Shown here: positions 7,107 through 9,889 of the stretch, piece after piece
Numbering within the stretch: the stretch's first letter is position 1
How the letters are laid out: each line of letters opens with the position of its first letter
NCBI GenBank assembly: GCA_003477185.1
Contig: DMTJ01000609.1
Location: 1 to 9,889 of the forward strand
Direction: 5' to 3'
Origin: Lentisphaeria bacterium
GTDB taxonomy: Bacteria; Verrucomicrobiota; Lentisphaeria; JABSQK01; UBA12247
Length of the DNA stretch: 9,889 nt
Made by a program: the position numbers and the translations under genes
The notes under the pieces: model-generated
The model's database searches: none
Seen by the model: only the letters and a program-made list of their open reading frames with translations
What the model was told of the DNA's origin: nothing

Positions 7107-7406
7107 CAGTCTGTCGAAGCGAGAAATCGTATCGATTTCGTGCAGATTTCAGACCTTGAAGGGCGCATGAGGTCTTTATGTAACCGAAATCGCTAGAAAA
7201 ATGCACAAATGGAGACGGTTTTGCAGCCGGAGCGGCTAAGTCTGACAGGCTGCTAAGATTATCAATGTCAGCCGGGAACATTGGCGCCCTACCCAGGTCG
7301 AACTGGCACGTTCGGGGCTGGCAGTTGCCACGCACAAGTTGCGCGGTGCTTCGAGCCCGGTACGGTAGCGCCCGTTAAAACATACCAACCCCTTCGAGAC
7401 CCTTCC
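7107..7406. other. Intergenic stretch with hairpin and possible kinase-gene relics
   Basis: These 300 bases precede the cyclophilin gene and hold no intact gene. They contain a 7-bp inverted repeat at 7123-7139, a leader-like element at 7145-7190 that resembles the start region of the kinase pseudogene at 3337-3385, and an open stretch at 7246-7368 whose translation includes ATHKLRGASS, reminiscent of an HPt domain. The cyclophilin promoter should be here, but I see no pair of -35 and -10 boxes at proper spacing. Confidence 0.5.
7123..7139. repeat. Short perfect inverted repeat (7-bp stem, 3-base loop)
   Basis: GAAATCG at 7123-7129 and CGATTTC at 7133-7139 are reverse complements separated by TAT. 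A third copy of GAAATCG lies at 7186-7192. It sits 17 bases after the small gene's TAG. Without a following T-run it is not a classic terminator on the plus strand; it could be a weak terminator stem or a protein-binding palindrome. Confidence 0.55.
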
Positions 7407-8051
7407 ATGACGTCATTCAAACGCTCCGCACTGTTCGTCGCTATTGCCTCCCTCAGCTGTCTCCTTGGCTTGGCCGCACCCGCAGAACCTGCCGCTGAAG
7501 TTGGCCCTGATAAGCACGGTGATGGCATCTATGCAGAGTTTGTCACCGATGCTGGCACCATGTTGCTGCGCCTGCACTACGACAAGGTGCCCATGACCGT
7601 GATCAACTTTATCTCGCTCGCCGAAGGCACGGGCCTTGCCACGACCCGCCAGGGGCGTTTCTACGACGGGCTTACGTTTCACCGCTGCATCTCAAACTTC
7701 ATGATTCAGGGCGGCTGCCCAGACGGACGCGGCACTGGTGGACCTGGCTACAAGTTTGCCGACGAGTTTCATCCGGACTTGCAGCATGATGGCCCGGGCG
7801 TATTGGCGATGGCTAACTCGGGTCGAGCCACCAACGGAAGCCAGTTCTATATCACCCACAAGGCAACCGGCCACTTGAACAACAGGCACACGGTATTTGG
7901 TCGGATCGTGACCGGTCAGAACGTGGTCAACACGGTGACGAAGGGCACCAAGATCAAGAAGGTGAATATCCTCCGCGTGGGCGATGCCGCCAAGGCATTC
8001 AAAACGGACGGCGATGCCTTCAAAGCCGCGAAAGCTGCGGCTAAAAAATAA
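7407..8051 (+). CDS. Exported peptidyl-prolyl cis-trans isomerase (cyclophilin type)
   Basis: The enzyme catalyses cis-trans isomerisation of peptide bonds before proline, aiding folding of envelope proteins. The 214-residue product starts with a Sec-type signal peptide (basic TSFKR, hydrophobic SALFVAIASLSCLLGLAA, likely cut near residue 24-26), so it should act in the periplasm. The cyclophilin domain spans about 41-192: FHR (91-93) with the catalytic arginine R93, FMIQGG (98-103), and ANSGRATNGSQFYITH (136-151). The position of human CypA Trp121 is histidine (H156 in GHLNNRHTVFG), so weak cyclosporin binding is expected. The tail after residue 193 is rich in Ala and Lys. I chose ATG at 7407 because the signal peptide begins there; the open frame runs upstream to 7281 but that part is not protein-like. 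The ribosome site is weak. Convergent with the degraded gene at 8065, 13 bases away. Confidence 0.93.
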   Translation: MTSFKRSALFVAIASLSCLLGLAAPAEPAAEVGPDKHGDGIYAEFVTDAGTMLLRLHYDKVPMTVINFISLAEGTGLATTRQGRFYDGLTFHRCISNFMIQGGCPDGRGTGGPGYKFADEFHPDLQHDGPGVLAMANSGRATNGSQFYITHKATGHLNNRHTVFGRIVTGQNVVNTVTKGTKIKKVNILRVGDAAKAFKTDGDAFKAAKAAAKK

Positions 8052-8064
8052 AGCATCGCTGCGG

Positions 8065-8735
8065 CTAATCTGCGGGCAGCTCGAACCAGAGTTGCTGGGC
8101 GCGGTGGTCGCACAGCTCACTGCACTGCTGTGTAGGGTGTAAGCGCGGGCCTATCAGGCAGTGATCCAGGGCGATCAGCGGCAGCCGGGCAGGCCAGGTG
8201 AAGTTGAGGCCGTCGCCAATGAGCGAGTAGGCGTGCTGATAGCCTTTGGCAACCATTTGGCCGGAGTGGGCGCTGCGCGGGGTATTGAAGTCGCCCAGCA
8301 CGAGGTCGAGTGCTTGGCGTGCATGGCGCTGGATATCGCGCAGTTCGCCGCGGACTACCAGAAGCATCGTGCGCAGCCGCAGGACTCGACGGTTTGCGAA
8401 GCCCGCAGCGCCAATGTCCTCGGTCACCTCCGAAAGCAGAAGCAGGTCTGTATCCCAATCTGTGGTTTGTTTGACAACCGCGGTCTTGCCTTGCTGAAGC
8501 CACAAGACGTTCCAGTGCAAGGCCGATAGCCCGTGGGGGGGAGATGGGGCTGCGGCTAGCCGGGAATTAGAAAGCAGGAAGATTGCCAGCGGTAGCATTG
8601 CAGAGATCGCAAATCCTACTGCATAGAGCCAGTGTTTTTCCCGCAGCGAAGGTCAACGCTATCAGGATCTGCAATGCCGGTCAGGAACCAGCGATCACTG
8701 ACCAGCTGGCAGACTGTCCAGACTTGCAAGGGCAT
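8065..8735 (-). pseudogene. Endonuclease/exonuclease/phosphatase-family membrane-anchored protein, degraded
   Basis: The family hydrolyses phosphodiester bonds in nucleic acids, sphingolipids or phosphoinositides. Reading from ATG at 8735, MPLQVWTVCQLVSDRWF leads into a membrane-segment sequence that is split over three frames: the first frame stops after SMQ, a second carries LIALTFAAGK, and the third carries HWLYAVGFAISAMLPLAIFLL and stays open to TGA at 8065. The open part shows N30 in ALHWNV, E57 in LLLLSEV, D103 and N105 in LVLGDFN, D145-H146 in IALDH and H165 in DHRAQ (numbered from ATG at 8598), so the catalytic set is still recognisable. The middle is short: VRGELRDI passes almost at once into ALDLVLGDFN, where family members have roughly 60-90 more residues, so an internal deletion is likely. 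It lies 49 bases after lpxK on the same strand and was probably its operon partner. The protein is unlikely to fold. Confidence 0.82.
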
Positions 8736-8784
8736 GGCAGTAAGCGCTGTATATTTTCCAGGGAGATCCGGGGTGGCGGTGCGC

Positions 8785-9889
8785 TCAATCTTCGCTCACG
8801 TGCGGCAGGCGCTCAATGGGAGTCGGACTGCTGGTGTCGGTACGCTGGACCTCGCTGAATCGCGAGAAACAGATCCGCGAAATGCACTGGTGAAAGTTCT
8901 CGTGCCCGCTCAGGATATCGATCTCGACGCGCATCAGCAAAACGGGCAAGTCACAACGATCTAGCTTTGGAAAGCGCACGGCGTCTTTCTCGGTGGTGAG
9001 CACCAGTTCGGCACCTTTCTCGATGCCGTTGTTGATGCAGTCTATGATCTCCTGCTGCGTGTAACGGTGATGGTCCGCATGCCGCTCGAGATAGACCAGG
9101 GTGGCGCCAAAGCGCTTTAGAAACCGCTCGAAGCTCTCCGGGGCGGCAATGCCGCAGATGGAGGCGATCTTCTTGCCCTTGAGATAGTTGAGGGCCAGGA
9201 CTTCCTGCGTGTAGACGTTTCGCAGGTACTGCGGTTTATGGCTGCACTCGATGATTTCGGCGTGGTGGTTGTGCCGCTTGATGAACTCTTTCAGGTGGCG
9301 CAGGTGCGCTCCGCCGTTGGACTTGGTCAGGAAAATGAAGTCCGCGCGCCGGAGGTTCTTGATTGGCTCGCGTAGGAGTCCGCGCGGCAGGAGGTGGTGG
9401 TTGTCGAACGGGCGCGTGGAATCGACCAGCATGATGTTTAGGCTGGGCTTGAGCGGCAGATACTGAAAGCCGTCATCAAGAATCAGGGTATCCACGCCAA
9501 ACTCGCTGATCGCGTAGCGGCCGCATTTGACGCGGTCCTTGTCGACGAGCACGATCACGTCCTTGAGATTGCTCGCAAGCATGTACGGCTCGTCGCCAGC
9601 AAGATCTGAGTTGAGCAGCAGCCGACGTCCGTCCGAGACGACACGTGGCGGCACGTCGCTGGCGCGCCGGAACAGCTTGTCCGTGATCTTCTCGAGAAAC
9701 GTGCGGTTGCTCTTGCTGCGATAGCCGCGACTCAGAATGGCGACTTTGCGGCCGTTGTGGGTCTGAGCACGGGAGAATACTTCCACCACTGGCGTTTTGC
9801 CGGTGCCGCCCACGGTGAGATTGCCGATGCTGACTACGAGGCAGCCCAGGGTCCGATGCCGAAAGAGACCCTGCCGGTACAGCGTCAGG
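8785..9889 (-). CDS. lpxK: Tetraacyldisaccharide 4'-kinase, N-terminus missing
   Basis: LpxK phosphorylates the 4' position of the tetraacyldisaccharide to give lipid IVA, an essential step of lipid A synthesis at the inner face of the cytoplasmic membrane. The frame is open from the right edge: 367 residues are visible and perhaps 35-60 are missing. The P-loop reads SIGNLTVGGTGKTP (visible residues 20-33). Further signatures are SRGY, VSDG, GDEPYMLA (98-105), LDDGFQ (137-142), HADHHRYT (270-277) and TTEKDAVRFPKL (298-309). An insertion of about 20 residues after SRGYRSK (EKITDKLFRRASDVPPR) matches my memory of Verrucomicrobiota versions. GTG at 9813 lies inside the P-loop and cannot be the start. 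The C-terminal tail (after about 345) is unrelated to the core. The degraded phosphodiesterase-family gene follows by 49 bases on the same strand. Confidence 0.95.
   Translation of the reverse strand, partial: LTLYRQGLFRHRTLGCLVVSIGNLTVGGTGKTPVVEVFSRAQTHNGRKVAILSRGYRSKSNRTFLEKITDKLFRRASDVPPRVVSDGRRLLLNSDLAGDEPYMLASNLKDVIVLVDKDRVKCGRYAISEFGVDTLILDDGFQYLPLKPSLNIMLVDSTRPFDNHHLLPRGLLREPIKNLRRADFIFLTKSNGGAHLRHLKEFIKRHNHHAEIIECSHKPQYLRNVYTQEVLALNYLKGKKIASICGIAAPESFERFLKRFGATLVYLERHADHHRYTQQEIIDCINNGIEKGAELVLTTEKDAVRFPKLDRCDLPVLLMRVEIDILSGHENFHQCISRICFSRFSEVQRTDTSSPTPIERLPHVSED

Noticed and set aside
7281..7406. N-terminal extension of the cyclophilin by 42 codons
   Set aside because: Would bury the signal peptide; the extension is Gly/Pro/Cys mixed sequence with no similarity to the family.
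8034..8068. 11-base direct repeat GCTGCGGCTAA at 8034 and 8058
   Set aside because: Falls in an Ala/Lys-rich coding tail and the short gap after it; too short to imply a mobile element or attachment site.
9811..9813. GTG as start of lpxK
   Set aside because: It is the valine of the P-loop in SIGNLTVGGTGKTP; the frame continues to the window edge with family-like sequence.

Overview
The window is GC-rich and comes from a Gram-negative bacterium, since it carries lpxK for lipid A synthesis. The LpxK sequence style and the hybrid-kinase sensor domain remind me of Verrucomicrobiota, perhaps Opitutaceae; this is from memory, not a search. Intact, tightly packed housekeeping genes alternate with clearly broken accessory genes. 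That mixture suggests a lineage in an early or middle stage of genome erosion, such as a host-associated relative, and this is an inference.

Layout: (1) 1-1266, plus strand: the C-terminal part of an FdhF/YdeP-type molybdopterin oxidoreductase. (2) 3220-1341, minus strand: a two-gene unit, a PPP-type phosphatase followed by aroE, joined by an ATGA overlap. (3) 3359-4763, plus strand: a pseudogene of a hybrid sensor histidine kinase. Its sensor start, part of the ATPase domain, receiver and HPt domains can be read in order, but the kinase core is deleted and several small lesions are visible. (4) 6867-4765, minus strand: a three-gene unit of overlapping genes, a CopD-like membrane protein, ureD and an EamA-type permease. 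No other urease gene is in the window. (5) 6868-7406: a poorly coding stretch holding a small frameshifted gene, a hairpin and two possible relics of a second hybrid kinase. (6) 7407-8051, plus strand: an exported cyclophilin. (7) 8735-8065, minus strand: a degraded endonuclease/exonuclease/phosphatase-family gene. (8) 8785 to the right edge, minus strand: lpxK, missing its N-terminus.

What the genes do together: aroE (chorismate pathway) and lpxK (lipid A) are core biosynthesis and are intact. The cyclophilin serves envelope protein folding. The losses fall on signalling (histidine kinase) and on a dispensable phosphodiesterase-type enzyme. I found no tRNA, rRNA, CRISPR array, insertion sequence or complete phage gene. 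I do not see a convincing new multi-gene system. The most informative signals are the dated-looking lesions in the kinase relic, the repeated leader-like element at about 3337 and 7145, and the orphan-looking ureD unit.
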